From: Halomonas sp. A11-A
GTDB taxonomy: Bacteria; Pseudomonadota; Gammaproteobacteria; Pseudomonadales; Halomonadaceae
Assembly (NCBI RefSeq): GCF_003182195.1
Contig: NZ_QGTM01000018.1
Span: forward strand, 1 to 64,000
Length of the DNA stretch: 64,000 nt
Reading direction: 5' to 3'
Within the stretch, counting starts at the first letter, position 1. Each line of letters starts with the position of its first letter. A model generated the notes under the pieces. It did no database searches. It worked only from the letters and a program-made list of their open reading frames with translations, and was not told where the DNA came from. The position numbers and the translations under genes were made by a program. Of the stretch, positions 27,323 to 37,086 are shown in pieces.

Positions 27323-27447
27323 GGTCTCTCTCCCGTGAATGCACCGGCGTGCAGTGTACGCAGCCGGCCCTCGGCTGGGAACGCCACCGCTTCAGCTCGT
27401 CGCCTCCCGGCGGTAAGCTGAGGGCCACCCCCTGCCGCGAGCCTCCC

Positions 27448-28584
27448 ATGAAGATTCTCATCTGCCCGGATAGTTTCAAGGACGCCCTGCCCGCCGCCGC
27501 CGCGGCCCGCGCCATCGCCTGCGGCATCCGCCGCCTAGGGGAGGCGATCGAACCGATCGAGTGCCCCCTGGCGGACGGTGGCGAGGGCAGCCTGGAGGCG
27601 CTGCTGGCCGCCACCGGCGCCGAGCGGCGCACCGCTACCGTGCAGGACGCCCTGGGGCGCCCCGCCCGCGCCCACTGGGGCTGGCTGGCCGAGCGCCGCA
27701 CCGCCTTCGTGGAGCTGGCCGAGGCCAGCGGCATCCAGGCGCTGGCCCCGGCCGAGCGCACCGCCCTGTACAGCACCACTCACGGCGTGGGCGAGCTGAT
27801 CCGCGCGGCCCTGGACGCCGGCGCCGAGCGGCTGCTGCTCACCCTGGGGGGCAGCGCCACCAACGACGGTGGCGCCGGCATGCTGGTGGCGCTGGGCGCC
27901 CGACTGCGGGATCGTGACGGTCGCGACCTGCCGCCCGGCGGTGCCGCCCTGGCCGAGCTGGCCGAGCTCGACCTCGCCGGGCTTGACCCGCGGCTGGCCG
28001 GCCTCCAGGTGGAAGCCGCGGTGGACGTCGACAACCCGCTGCTGGGGAAGCGCGGCGCCAGCGCGGTGTTCGGCCCCCAGAAGGGGGCCACGCCGGAGGA
28101 CGTGACCCGGCTGGACGCCGCCCTGGCCCGCTTCGCCGACGTGACCGCCGCGGCCCTGGGCGAGGAGTACCGTGAGCTGCCCGGTGCCGGCGCCGCCGGC
28201 GGCATGGGCTTCGCCGCCCGGGCCTTCCTGGGCGCCGAGCTGCGCCCGGGCATCGAGCTGGTGATGGCCCAGGCCGGCTTCGAGGCGCTGCTGGCCGAGG
28301 CCGATCTGGTGATCACCGGCGAGGGGCAGCTGGACGGCCAGAGCCTGGCCGGCAAGACCCCGGTGGGCGTGGCCCGTGCGGCACGGGCGAAGGAGGTGCC
28401 GGTGGTGGTGCTGGCCGGGCGACTGGCACCGGGCTGGCAGGCCGCCCTCGAGGAGGGGGTCACCGCCGCCTTCGCCCTGGCCGACGGCCCCATGGGACTG
28501 GACGAGGCGCTGGAGCGCTGTGCCGAGCTGCTGGCGGACCGCGCCGAGTCCGTGGTGCGACTGCTCGCCGCATCCAGGAAGTGA
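27448..28584 (+). CDS. glxK: Glycerate 2-kinase (GarK/GlxK family)
   Basis: Phosphorylates D-glycerate to 2-phosphoglycerate. The 378-residue length is standard. Motifs: MKILICPDSFKDALPA, IECPLADGGEGSLEALL, LLTLGGSATNDGGAGML and the C-terminal LVITGEGQLDGQSLAGKTPVGVA. The start at 27448 gives the usual opening. No glycerate or glyoxylate pathway genes are adjacent. Confidence 0.95.
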   Translation: MKILICPDSFKDALPAAAAARAIACGIRRLGEAIEPIECPLADGGEGSLEALLAATGAERRTATVQDALGRPARAHWGWLAERRTAFVELAEASGIQALAPAERTALYSTTHGVGELIRAALDAGAERLLLTLGGSATNDGGAGMLVALGARLRDRDGRDLPPGGAALAELAELDLAGLDPRLAGLQVEAAVDVDNPLLGKRGASAVFGPQKGATPEDVTRLDAALARFADVTAAALGEEYRELPGAGAAGGMGFAARAFLGAELRPGIELVMAQAGFEALLAEADLVITGEGQLDGQSLAGKTPVGVARAARAKEVPVVVLAGRLAPGWQAALEEGVTAAFALADGPMGLDEALERCAELLADRAESVVRLLAASRK

Positions 28585-28719
28585 CCCGGGCCACTTGAAT
28601 CTCGGCCGGCGCGCCGGCATGTCATGTACAGCGGCTATGGTGGCCATCACCATCATTGGCTCTCCGGCCACCGAGCCGGCGGGTTAGACTGTTCCCATCA
28701 CGATCAAGGAGGCATCCGC

Positions 28720-29193
28720 ATGAGCCACACCAACACCATCGGCCTGCACGAGAGCAGCGCCAGCCAGCTGGCCGAGAAGCTCAACGAGCTGCTGGCCAAC
28801 TACCAGATCTTCTACATGAACGTGCGTGGCTACCACTGGAACGTGAAGGGGCCCCAGTTCTTCCAGCTCCACGAGAAGTTCGAGGAGCTCTACACCGACC
28901 TGCTGACCAAGGTGGACGAGGTCGCCGAACGCATCCTGACCCTGGGCCACCAGCCGGTACACGCCTACAGTGACTACGTGACCATGTCGCGCATCGCCGA
29001 GGACAAGAACGTCACCGACGGCGAGGCCTGCGTGCGCGGCACCCTGCAGGGTTTCCAGACCCTGATCGAGCTGCAGCGCGAGCTGCTCTCGCTGGCCGCC
29101 GATGCCGACGACGAAGGCACCGCCGCCCAGGTCGGCGACTATATCCGCGAGCAGGAGAAGACCGTCTGGATGCTCAACGCCTACCTCGGCTGA
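28720..29193 (+). CDS. dps: Dps-type ferritin-like DNA protection protein
   Basis: Forms a 12-subunit shell that oxidises and stores iron and protects DNA. 157 residues start MSHTNTIGLHESSA. The ferroxidase-centre residues lie in NVRGYHWNVKGPQFFQLHEKFEELYTDLLTKVDEVAERI. The C-terminal half continues as a four-helix bundle. AAGGAGG precedes the ATG at 28720. A terminator lies at 29227-29252. Confidence 0.95.
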   Translation: MSHTNTIGLHESSASQLAEKLNELLANYQIFYMNVRGYHWNVKGPQFFQLHEKFEELYTDLLTKVDEVAERILTLGHQPVHAYSDYVTMSRIAEDKNVTDGEACVRGTLQGFQTLIELQRELLSLAADADDEGTAAQVGDYIREQEKTVWMLNAYLG

Positions 29194-29226
29194 GCCGCCG
29201 CACCAGCCGGCGGAATCCGGCGCCAC

Positions 29227-29252
29227 ACGACACCGCCTTCGGGCGGTGTCGT
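29227..29252 (+). terminator. Terminator after dps
   Basis: Perfect 11-base stem ACGACACCGCC / GGCGGTGTCGT with a TTCG tetraloop, followed by CGTTTG. Confidence 0.75.
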
Positions 29253-29391
29253 CGTTTGCGGTCACCCCCGCTGCGAATATGAAGAGATTGGGCAACCCCC
29301 GCCGGGCAGGCGGCCGCCCATGAACACGGCGATATACTGCCTCCATGGACGCAGGAACGAGGGCGCCCTCGCCCCCCATGGAGGAGAGACC

Positions 29392-29751
29392 ATGAACCGA
29401 CTACTGCTGGCCACCCTGATGGCCGCCCTGGCACTCGCCATGAGCCTGCCTGCCATGGCCGACCGCCACCGTCACGGCGGCTACCAGCCCCAGGTGCACC
29501 ACCACTACCACCACCATGACCGTCGCGCCGACCGCGGCCGGCACCACGCCCAGAAGCGCTACAAGGCCCCCAAGCGTGCCAAACATCGCCACCGCACCCC
29601 GAGCCGCGTCGTGGAGCACCACTACTACTCCTCGCCGCCCCGCTATCGCGAGCCCCGCCGGGACCATCGGTACTACCATCGCGGCAGCACCGACATCCCG
29701 CTGATAACCGTGGGCGGCTACCCGGCGGTGCGCATCCAGGTCAATCACTGA
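29392..29751 (+). CDS. Secreted His/Arg/Tyr-rich small protein
   Basis: 119 residues with a signal peptide (LLLATLMAALALAMSLPAMA). The mature part is basic and rich in His and Tyr, for example VHHHYHHHDRRADRG and RYREPRRDHRYYHRG. It ends with a hydrophobic tail, IPLITVGGYPAVRIQV. Such proteins may bind metal or polyanions in the periplasm. It overlaps pepD by seven bases at the 3' end (convergent). GGAGAGACC precedes the ATG. Confidence 0.7.
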   Translation: MNRLLLATLMAALALAMSLPAMADRHRHGGYQPQVHHHYHHHDRRADRGRHHAQKRYKAPKRAKHRHRTPSRVVEHHYYSSPPRYREPRRDHRYYHRGSTDIPLITVGGYPAVRIQVNH

Positions 29752-31214
29752 CCCTCGCGGGCCAGGTCCTCGACCAGGGCTCGCAGCAGGTCCCAGAACT
29801 CCGCCACCGAGGCGATCTCCACCCGCTCGTCGGGGGAGTGGGCGCCGCGGATCAGCGGGCCGAAGGAGATCATCTCGAGCGCCGGATACTTGCCGCCGAG
29901 GATGCCGCACTCCAGCCCCGCATGGATCACCTTGACCGCCGGGTCGCTGCCCAGTCGCTCACGATGCAGGCGCCGGAAGCGGACCAGCAGGTCGCTGTCC
30001 GGTTGGGGCGTCCAGCCCGGGTAGGCGTTCTCTACCCGCACCCGGGCGCCAATCAGCTCGAACAGCGCCTTGAAGCGGTCGGCCAGGTCGGCGGTGGCGC
30101 TGTCGCGTAGCGAGCGCACCAGGGCGCAGAGATGGAAGCGCCCGGCCTCGAGGCTGACCACGCCCAGGTTGTTGGAGGTCTCCACCACGCCCGGCACCTC
30201 GCTGCTCATGCGCTCCACCCCGCAGGGGGCGGCGTGCAGCGCCGCCACCAGCAGGTGGCTGGCCTGGGCGGTGAGCGCCTCGCCAGCGCCAGGCTCCGCC
30301 GGCTCGAGGGCCAGCGCCAGGCCATCGTCGACCCCGGCAAGCTCCGCGCGCAGCTCCGCCTCCAGCGCCGCCACCCGTGCCAGTGCCGCCTCGCGCTGGT
30401 CGGCAGGCAGGACCAGAGTGGCGAAGGCCTCCCTCGGCAAGGCGTTGCGCAGCGTGCCGCCGTGATAGTCCACCAGGCGCACCCCGTAGCCCTCCAGAGC
30501 GCGCAGCACCCGCACCAGCAGCCGGTTGGCGTTGCCCAGCCCCTTGTGGATGTCCATGCCCGAGTGGCCGCCCCTGAGGCCGGTGAGCGAGAGGCGCATC
30601 GCCGCCTCGTCCTCGCCGATGGAGGCCGTCGGCAGCTGCGCCTCCACCACCACGTCGGCCCCGCCGGCGCAGCCGATATAGACCTCGCCGCGATCCTCGG
30701 AGTCCAGGTTGAGCAGCAGCTGCCCCTCGAGCCACCCCTCGGCCAGGTTCAGGGCCCCGCCCATGGAGGTCTCCTCCTCCAGGGTGAAGAGCGCCTCCAG
30801 CGGGCCGTGGGCGAGGGTGTCATCCTCGAGGATGGCCAGCGCCGCGGCAACCCCCAGGCCGTTGTCGGCGCCCAGGGTGGTGTCGGTGGCGCGCAGCCAG
30901 CCGTCGTCACCGATACGGGTCTGGATCGGGTCGCGGGTGAAGTCGTGGGAGGAGCCGGCATTGGCCTGGGGCACCATGTCCAGGTGGGCCTGGAGGATCA
31001 CCCCCGGCGCACCCTCGCAGCCCGGCGTGGCCGGCTTGCGCAGGCGCAGGTTGCCGAAGGCGTCGCGGTCGTGGGCGAGCCCCTGTTCGTCGGCCCACGC
31101 CTCGAGGAGGGCGACCAACGCCGCCTCGTGCCCGGAGGGGCGCGGCGTGTTGCACAGGGTGCGGAAGTGGCGCCACAGCGGCTGCGGCTCGAGCCTTTCG
31201 AGATGTTCGTTCAT
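29745..31214 (-). CDS. pepD: Aminoacyl-histidine dipeptidase (peptidase D)
   Basis: Zn-dependent M20-family dipeptidase that cleaves Xaa-His and other dipeptides in the cytoplasm. The 489-residue length matches PepD. Metal-ligand segments are LQAHLDMVPQA, LGADNGLGVAAAL, FTLEEETSMGGALNL and, near the C-terminus, IHAGLECGILGGKYP. The start at 31214 gives MNEHLERLEPQPLWRHF. Confidence 0.95.
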   Translation of the reverse strand: MNEHLERLEPQPLWRHFRTLCNTPRPSGHEAALVALLEAWADEQGLAHDRDAFGNLRLRKPATPGCEGAPGVILQAHLDMVPQANAGSSHDFTRDPIQTRIGDDGWLRATDTTLGADNGLGVAAALAILEDDTLAHGPLEALFTLEEETSMGGALNLAEGWLEGQLLLNLDSEDRGEVYIGCAGGADVVVEAQLPTASIGEDEAAMRLSLTGLRGGHSGMDIHKGLGNANRLLVRVLRALEGYGVRLVDYHGGTLRNALPREAFATLVLPADQREAALARVAALEAELRAELAGVDDGLALALEPAEPGAGEALTAQASHLLVAALHAAPCGVERMSSEVPGVVETSNNLGVVSLEAGRFHLCALVRSLRDSATADLADRFKALFELIGARVRVENAYPGWTPQPDSDLLVRFRRLHRERLGSDPAVKVIHAGLECGILGGKYPALEMISFGPLIRGAHSPDERVEIASVAEFWDLLRALVEDLAREGQ

Positions 31215-31249
31215 GAGATGTCTGCTCTGCGATAACCGGCCTACCTTAC

Positions 31250-33481
31250 TCAGCCGTTGGTGGCAGGGAAAGTGGCCTCAAGCAGCGCCCCCGCGGCCTG
31301 GCGCAGCCGGGCGGTGACCTCGCGGCGCCCGGTGACGCCGAGCAGGGCAGCCAGCCGTTCGCTGCTCGCCCCCTGGAAACCCCAGGCCACCAGCAGGCAG
31401 AGCGAGGCGTCGCCCGCCGGTACGCCCCGTGCCAGGGCGTGGCGCACCAGCGCCTGCAGTGCCGGGCGGGCCAGGGCCGGCTCGCGCTGGGCGAAGGCCA
31501 CATCCTCCACGTCACGGCGGTCGGCGGCGTCCAATGCCGGCCCCTCCGCCAGCAGGGCGGCGGCGATCTCGGGGGCAAGCCCGCGCAGCTCGAAGGCCAG
31601 CAGTCCCGGCAGGGCGCGCCGGAAGCGTGCGGCGAGCCCTTCCACCAGCGCCTCGCCCCGCTCGTTCAGTGGGCGCGCCACCATTACCGCATGCTCCCCG
31701 GTGGCGGTCTCCCGGGTCAGCCCCAGGCGCAGGGTGACGAAGCCGAGCGAGCGCCAGAAGGCGAGCAGCCCAGGCTCGGCACCGAAGCTTGCGCCCAGCA
31801 GATCGACGCCGTCGCGGCGGGCCTGCTCGGCCTCCGCCTCGATCAGCCGCCGGCCCAGCCCGGCGCGTCGCTGAGGCTGGGCCACGGCGATGCGCACCAC
31901 GCGACGCAGCCGGGCGGTGAGCGCCTCGCGGCTGCCGGCGTGGGCGGCCAGCGACTGGGCCATCAGGTGTCCGCGGGGGCGGCGCTCGCCGCGAGCCACT
32001 CGTTCGGCCAGCTCGGCATCGAAGCCCCCCTCGTCGCCGGTGAGCACCACGCCCATCGGGGAGCGGTCGACCATCAGCGCGCCGATGCCGACGCCGGGGC
32101 CGTCCAGCAGGCGGCGCAGGTCGGCCGGCGTGGTGCGGTAGTGGGCCTGCACCAACAGGCCGAACAGGGCCCGCAGCCGGGACTCGTCCTCGGCCAGCTC
32201 GGCGGGCAGCACCCGCTGCCAGACGACGTCGCCATCAGACGGGGCCCCCGTCGGCTCGGCGTCCAGCAGCAGCAGGCGGTTGACCAGCCCCTCCAGGGGA
32301 TCATCCGCCGCCCATCGAATCGGCTCGCCCAGGTGCAGGCTCTGCCAGTTGGGTGCCTCGCGCGCCAGCCGCGGCAGGAAACGCACCGCGAAGCCACGCC
32401 CGGAGCCCTCGTAGCCGTGCACCGTGGTGGCGAAGGAGATGCGCGGGAAGGCACCCAGCCACTCGCCGAGCAGGGCGGCGGGTATCGCCGCGGCCTCGTC
32501 CACCAGCAGCCGAGCCCCGGCCCCGCCGGCCGCCCCCGCCTGGGCCAGTCGCGTCAGCTCGTCCGGTGCCACGAAGCGCACCCGCCGATCGCCCAGCCGG
32601 AAGTCGAGGCCCTGGCGCTCGCCTGCCGGGCAGAGCGTAGCGAGGCGCTCGAAGAGGCTCTCCACCGCCGCCGGCCGCGGCGCGGTGACCAGGATCTCCG
32701 CTTCGCCGGCGGCCAGCAGTCGCGCACAGGCGATGCCCAGCGCCGCGCTCTTACCACGCCCGCGATCAGCGGTGATCACCAGCGGGCGCCGCCGACGCTG
32801 GCGCACCAGGCGCGCCACCGCCTCGGCCTGGTCGTCGGTCAGGCAGTCGGGATCCGCGCTTTGGTTGCTCTGCCCGGGAGCCGAGGTTTGCGGGGCCGGC
32901 TCGGCAAGAGGCGGCAGCAGCGGCGCCTCCTCTACCCGCCAGCGGATCGCCTCGGTAGCTGCCGCCAGCAGGCGAGCCAGCCGGCCCAGGTAGCGGGCAG
33001 TAAGCCGCTCCAGCAGAAACGGGTGCTCGGCCAGGCGGGCGTAGTCGGCATCGGGGCGCGCGCCCCAGTCGGCGGGCGTCATCAGTACCAGCAGGCCCCC
33101 GGCGCGCAGGGTGCCGGCCAGGGCACCGAAGGCGTCGGGATCGAAGCCCGCCCCCGCGGACACCGCATCCACCACCAGCAAGTCCTGCTCGCCGCCTAGG
33201 CGGCTCCGGGCCCGCCCGGGCGCCAGGCAGGCATCTCCGGCCAGCCCCGGAGGGGGCTCGGCGGCCACCCACAGCGGCGCTTGCCAGGGGCCGGCCCTCC
33301 ATAGCGCCAGCGCCGCCTCACGACAGGCCGGCGCCTCGCCGGTCAGCCATACCAGGCCGCGCCAGCGCCGCCGCGCCAGGTCGGCGGCCCGCTCCACTAT
33401 CGCCTTGACGCTATGCTGCCTTAGCGCCTCTGGCGCCTCCCTCTGCCCCGATAGAGGCTGGCTTCCCGAGGCCTGCGGCAT
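31250..33481 (-). CDS. tmcA: tRNA(Met) cytidine acetyltransferase
   Basis: Acetylates the wobble cytidine of elongator tRNA-Met (ac4C34) using acetyl-CoA and ATP. It has an N-terminal helicase-like domain with Walker A TADRGRGKSAALG and a DEAAAIP box. A GNAT domain (VRIAVAQPQRRAGLGRRLIEAEA) and a C-terminal tail follow. I set the start at the ATG at 33481, which follows GGGAGG with eight bases of spacing, giving 743 residues. The frame runs open further upstream, but its extra 30 residues carry no family sequence. Confidence 0.93.
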   Translation of the reverse strand: MPQASGSQPLSGQREAPEALRQHSVKAIVERAADLARRRWRGLVWLTGEAPACREAALALWRAGPWQAPLWVAAEPPPGLAGDACLAPGRARSRLGGEQDLLVVDAVSAGAGFDPDAFGALAGTLRAGGLLVLMTPADWGARPDADYARLAEHPFLLERLTARYLGRLARLLAAATEAIRWRVEEAPLLPPLAEPAPQTSAPGQSNQSADPDCLTDDQAEAVARLVRQRRRRPLVITADRGRGKSAALGIACARLLAAGEAEILVTAPRPAAVESLFERLATLCPAGERQGLDFRLGDRRVRFVAPDELTRLAQAGAAGGAGARLLVDEAAAIPAALLGEWLGAFPRISFATTVHGYEGSGRGFAVRFLPRLAREAPNWQSLHLGEPIRWAADDPLEGLVNRLLLLDAEPTGAPSDGDVVWQRVLPAELAEDESRLRALFGLLVQAHYRTTPADLRRLLDGPGVGIGALMVDRSPMGVVLTGDEGGFDAELAERVARGERRPRGHLMAQSLAAHAGSREALTARLRRVVRIAVAQPQRRAGLGRRLIEAEAEQARRDGVDLLGASFGAEPGLLAFWRSLGFVTLRLGLTRETATGEHAVMVARPLNERGEALVEGLAARFRRALPGLLAFELRGLAPEIAAALLAEGPALDAADRRDVEDVAFAQREPALARPALQALVRHALARGVPAGDASLCLLVAWGFQGASSERLAALLGVTGRREVTARLRQAAGALLEATFPATNG

Positions 33482-33830
33482 GGTTTTCCTCCCGATGGCA
33501 GCTACTACCTTGGTCGCAATGCTCATTGCATTCAACGCTGCCGGCTCCGAAAAGGCCAACAGGGAATTCATTTAACACTCTAATAATACTAGAAAAATCT
33601 GACACGCCGCCTCTACCAGCTACCACCCAGGCACCTCGCGCCCTGTCGCCAGCAGGCTATCGATTATGAGAGCGGCAGTGTGCTAGCTTGGCATGGCTGC
33701 CGAGTCTGCCCGTCCGGTCAACCGCGGACCGCAGGCGCCGCCGCCCCACCATCGTCACACAATAAGGGCCGGCTCCGGCACTCGATACGTCTTCTCGACC
33801 AACACCAATAACCCGCACAGGGAGCATCCC

Positions 33831-34934
33831 ATGAAGAAGATGACCAAGTTCGCCCTCACCGGCCTGGCCGCCGGCGTAGCACTGGCCGCCCTCTCCACCA
33901 CCGCCCAGGCCCAGGAACGCTGGACCATGACCAGCACCTGGCCCGACAACCTCGACCTGATCCAGATCGACCGCCACTGGGCCGAACTCGTCAACAAGCT
34001 GGCCGGCGACGAGCTGCAGATCGAGTTCCGCGCCGGTGGCACCCTGATGCCCGGCACCGAGGTCTTCGACGCCACCGAGACCGGCAGCATCGAGGCCGCC
34101 GGCGACTGGCCCGGCTACTGGGCTGGCCGCAACCCGGCCTTCTCGCCCCTGGCCACTACCACCATGCTGTTCAATGGCGTGGATTATCTCAACTGGATCC
34201 AGCAGTGGGGCGGCTGGGACCTCTATCAAGAGATCTACGGCCAGTACAACATGGTCTATCTGCCCTACGGCATCACCAACAACGAATCCGGTTTCATGGG
34301 CCGCACGCCCATCGAGAGCCTGGCCGATCTCGAAGGCAAGCGCCTGCGCCTCTCGGGCCGAGACCAGGGCCGTGTACTCGAGCAACTGGGCGGCTCCCAG
34401 GTCAACCTGGCTGGCGGTGAAATCTACCAGGCCATCGAGCGCGGTGTAGTTGACGCCGGTGAGTTCTCAACCCCGGGCGTGGATTACAAGGCCGGCTTCG
34501 CCGAAGTGGTCGAGCACTGGTCGGTACCCGGCTGGCACCAATCCGCTAGCGTGTTTGGCGTGATGATTAACAAAGACGCCTGGGACGCCCTCTCCGAAGA
34601 GACCCAGGAGAAACTGAAAATTGCCGCCGACGCCACCATGGCCTGGTCGCTGGCCTGGTCCGAGCGCGGCTCTACCGAAGGCACCGAGAACTTCATCGAG
34701 GCAGGCGTGCAGATCAACCCGCTCTCCGATGAAGAACTTGCCCGCATCCAGGACATCACTAACGAGGTGATCGTGCGCGGTGCCTGTGAGCACCCGGACC
34801 ACGCCAAGGTTTACCACTCCATGATCAGCTACCTGGAGCACTACGCCACCTGGCGTGACATCTCCGTCCCGTTCAACATGAGCCGCACCATGGATAACCT
34901 GCCGTCTCTGGAAGAGATCGAAGCCTGCCTGTAA
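33831..34934 (+). CDS. dctP: TRAP transporter substrate-binding protein (TakP-like)
   Basis: Periplasmic binding protein of 367 residues with a signal peptide ending STTAQAQ. The mature start ERWTMTSTWPDNLDLIQ and the internal AAGDWPGYWAGRNPAFSPLA are close to the 2-oxoacid/lactate-type binders such as TakP. It heads a three-gene TRAP set with dctQ and dctM. The exact ligand is not proven. The 349 bases upstream hold an AT-rich stretch near 33570-33600 that could be a promoter for this gene or for tmcA, and otherwise nothing I can name. Confidence 0.93.
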   Translation: MKKMTKFALTGLAAGVALAALSTTAQAQERWTMTSTWPDNLDLIQIDRHWAELVNKLAGDELQIEFRAGGTLMPGTEVFDATETGSIEAAGDWPGYWAGRNPAFSPLATTTMLFNGVDYLNWIQQWGGWDLYQEIYGQYNMVYLPYGITNNESGFMGRTPIESLADLEGKRLRLSGRDQGRVLEQLGGSQVNLAGGEIYQAIERGVVDAGEFSTPGVDYKAGFAEVVEHWSVPGWHQSASVFGVMINKDAWDALSEETQEKLKIAADATMAWSLAWSERGSTEGTENFIEAGVQINPLSDEELARIQDITNEVIVRGACEHPDHAKVYHSMISYLEHYATWRDISVPFNMSRTMDNLPSLEEIEACL

Positions 34935-34999
34935 GGCGTGCCGAAGCCGCCCCGGCCCTGCCCGGGGCGGCCTGCGTTCCGACGTCGGAGACTGTTCCC

Positions 35000-35503
35000 A
35001 TGAATGCGATTGCCAAGGCGATCGATACGCTCAACGAGGCGCTCGGGCGACTCATCGCGCCGCTGATCGCCGTGATCACGCTGATCGTCCTCTATGACAT
35101 CGGCCTGCGCTACTTTGCCGGACGCCCCAGCGACTGGGCCTTCGACATCACCAAGATGCTGTTCGGTGCCCATTTCATGCTGATGGCCGCCTACGGCCTG
35201 CGCCATCACGCCCACGTCGAGGTCGACGTGCTCAAGCGCCTGCTCTCGCGCCGGAAGCAGGCCATCGTCGAACTGCTCGGCTACCTGATCTTCTTCGTGC
35301 CCTTCATCTACATGATGCTGAGCCTGGGCTGGAGCTTCTTCATGCGCTCCTACAGCCGCGGCGAGACCACCTACGGGGTGGTGTCGATCCCGGTCTACCC
35401 GATCAAGGGCGTCATCGTGGTGGCCGCCGTGCTGATCCTGCTCCAGGCCATCGCCATCGTCATTCGCGCCATCCAGCAGCTGCGCGAGGAGAAAGCCGCA
35501 TGA
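35000..35503 (+). CDS. dctQ: TRAP transporter small membrane subunit
   Basis: 167 residues with four membrane helices, typical DctQ. RYFAGRPSDWAFDITKMLFGAHFMLMAAYGLRHHAHVEVD is the conserved middle of the family. It starts 65 bases after dctP and overlaps dctM by four bases. It works with DctM as the membrane part of the Na+-driven importer. Confidence 0.93.
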   Translation: MNAIAKAIDTLNEALGRLIAPLIAVITLIVLYDIGLRYFAGRPSDWAFDITKMLFGAHFMLMAAYGLRHHAHVEVDVLKRLLSRRKQAIVELLGYLIFFVPFIYMMLSLGWSFFMRSYSRGETTYGVVSIPVYPIKGVIVVAAVLILLQAIAIVIRAIQQLREEKAA

Positions 35504-36831
35504 ACCTGAGTCCCGAACTGCTCACCCTGGTGATGTTCGGCGGGCTGCTGATCGGCCTGTTCATGGGCCATCCGCTGGCCTTCGTGCTGGGCGGCGTGGC
35601 GGTCATCGGCGCCTACCTGGGCCCCGGCGAGCGCGTGCTTGGCACCATCATCAACAACATCTACGGCAACGCCATGGACAACTACGTCCTGGTGGCCATT
35701 CCCCTGTTCGTGCTGATGGCGCGCTTCCTCAACGATTCCGGCGTCACCGAGAAGATGTTCGAGGCGATGCGCCTGCTGATGGCCAACCTGCGCGGCGGCC
35801 TGGCGCTCACCGTGGTGGTCGTCTCGGTGCTGCTGGCCGCCACCACCGGCATCGTCGGCGCTTCCATCGCGGTGATGGGCATGATCGCCCTCGCCCCGAT
35901 GCTCAAGTACGGCTACAACAAGGAGCTCAGCACCGGGGTGATCATGGCCAGCGGCTGCCTGGGCATCCTGATCCCGCCGAGCATCATGCTGATCCTGATG
36001 GCCAGCTACTCGCCGGTCTCGGTGGGCGCGCTGTTCGCCGGCGCCCTGGTGCCGGGCGTGATGCTGGGCGCGATGTATGCCCTCTACGTGCTGGTGATCT
36101 GCTTCGTCAAGCCGAGCTACGGCCCGCCGGTGCCCGCCGCGGAGCGCGCCGAGGTCTCCACCGGCCAGCTGCTGGTCATGCTGGCCAAGTACGTGCTGCC
36201 GCCCATGTCGCTGATCCTCGGCGTGCTGGGCGCGCTGTTCACCGGCGTGGCCACCGCCACCGAGGCCTCGGCCATCGGCGTGGGCATCGCCTTCCTGCTG
36301 TTCCTGATCTTCGGTGATCGCAAGCTCTCGACCTGCTTCAAGACCCTGATTGATGCCGGCAAGACCACCACCATGGTGATGCTGGTACTGGTCGGCGCCA
36401 CCGCCTTCACCGGGGTCTTCTCCCGCGGTGGCGGCATGACGGTGATCAACGACCTGGTCATGGCCATGCCTGGCGGCACCGTGGGCGCGCTGATCTTCAT
36501 GTTCTTCCTGGTGTTTGTGCTGGGCATGTTCCTCGACTGGACCGGCATCGTGCTGCTGAGCTTCCCGATCATGCTGCCGATCGTCGCCGACATGGGCATC
36601 GACGTGCTGTGGTTCGTGGTGATGGTGGCGGTGGTGCTGCAGACCTCCTTCCTCACCCCGCCGTTCGGCTATGCGCTCTTCTACATGAAGGGGGTGGCGC
36701 CCAAGGGGGTGGAGATCATCGATCTCTACAAGGCGGTGCTGCCCTTCGTGGCGCTGATCCTGCTGGCCTGCGTGCTGATGGCCTTCTTCCCGGTGCTGAT
36801 CACCGGCCTGCCCGCGATGCTGCTGGGCTGA
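35500..36831 (+). CDS. dctM: TRAP transporter large membrane subunit
   Basis: 443 residues with about 12 membrane helices. It is the transport channel of the TRAP system. GHPLAFVLGGVAVIGAYLG, GASIAVMGMIALAPMLKYGYNKELSTGVIMASGCLGILIPPS and the C-terminal LTPPFGYALFYMKGVAPKGV are DctM signatures. A terminator follows at 36853-36883. Confidence 0.95.
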   Translation: MNLSPELLTLVMFGGLLIGLFMGHPLAFVLGGVAVIGAYLGPGERVLGTIINNIYGNAMDNYVLVAIPLFVLMARFLNDSGVTEKMFEAMRLLMANLRGGLALTVVVVSVLLAATTGIVGASIAVMGMIALAPMLKYGYNKELSTGVIMASGCLGILIPPSIMLILMASYSPVSVGALFAGALVPGVMLGAMYALYVLVICFVKPSYGPPVPAAERAEVSTGQLLVMLAKYVLPPMSLILGVLGALFTGVATATEASAIGVGIAFLLFLIFGDRKLSTCFKTLIDAGKTTTMVMLVLVGATAFTGVFSRGGGMTVINDLVMAMPGGTVGALIFMFFLVFVLGMFLDWTGIVLLSFPIMLPIVADMGIDVLWFVVMVAVVLQTSFLTPPFGYALFYMKGVAPKGVEIIDLYKAVLPFVALILLACVLMAFFPVLITGLPAMLLG

Positions 36832-36852
36832 GCCCCGCCCTCCCCGCCACAC

Positions 36853-36883
36853 AGCGCCCGCCATACCCTGCATGGCGGGCGCT
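36853..36883 (+). terminator. Terminator of the dctPQM operon
   Basis: 12-base stem AGCGCCCGCCAT / ATGGCGGGCGCT around seven bases, followed by TCGGTTTTC. Confidence 0.75.
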
Positions 36884-36959
36884 TCGGTTTTCAAGACTCG
36901 TGCTGCCTACAGCCGTCCATCACGAGGGCAGGAATTGACGCACATCATGAGAAGCCTTT

Positions 36960-36980
36960 TGCGTATCATTATCATTTGCA
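36960..36980. promoter_or_regulatory. Fur box upstream of fbpA
   Basis: TGCGTATCATTATCATTTGCA contains the repeated hexamers of a Fur box (TATCATTATCATT, matching NAT-NAT-AAT type repeats in reverse). It lies 107 bases ahead of the iron binding-protein start. It predicts repression of the operon when iron is ample. Confidence 0.7.
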
Positions 36981-37086
36981 GCAGACAATAATTTTGCTAT
37001 CGTGCCAATAGACCGAGACTGGCCGAGGATCATCAGCCGCCGCAGAGCGGATTTATCCTGACCGTCAACCCAAGGATCATCCAGAT

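Noticed and set aside
33482..33571. Upstream start for tmcA at 33571
   Set aside because: The ATG at 33481 has a strong ribosome site and the extra residues do not resemble the family.
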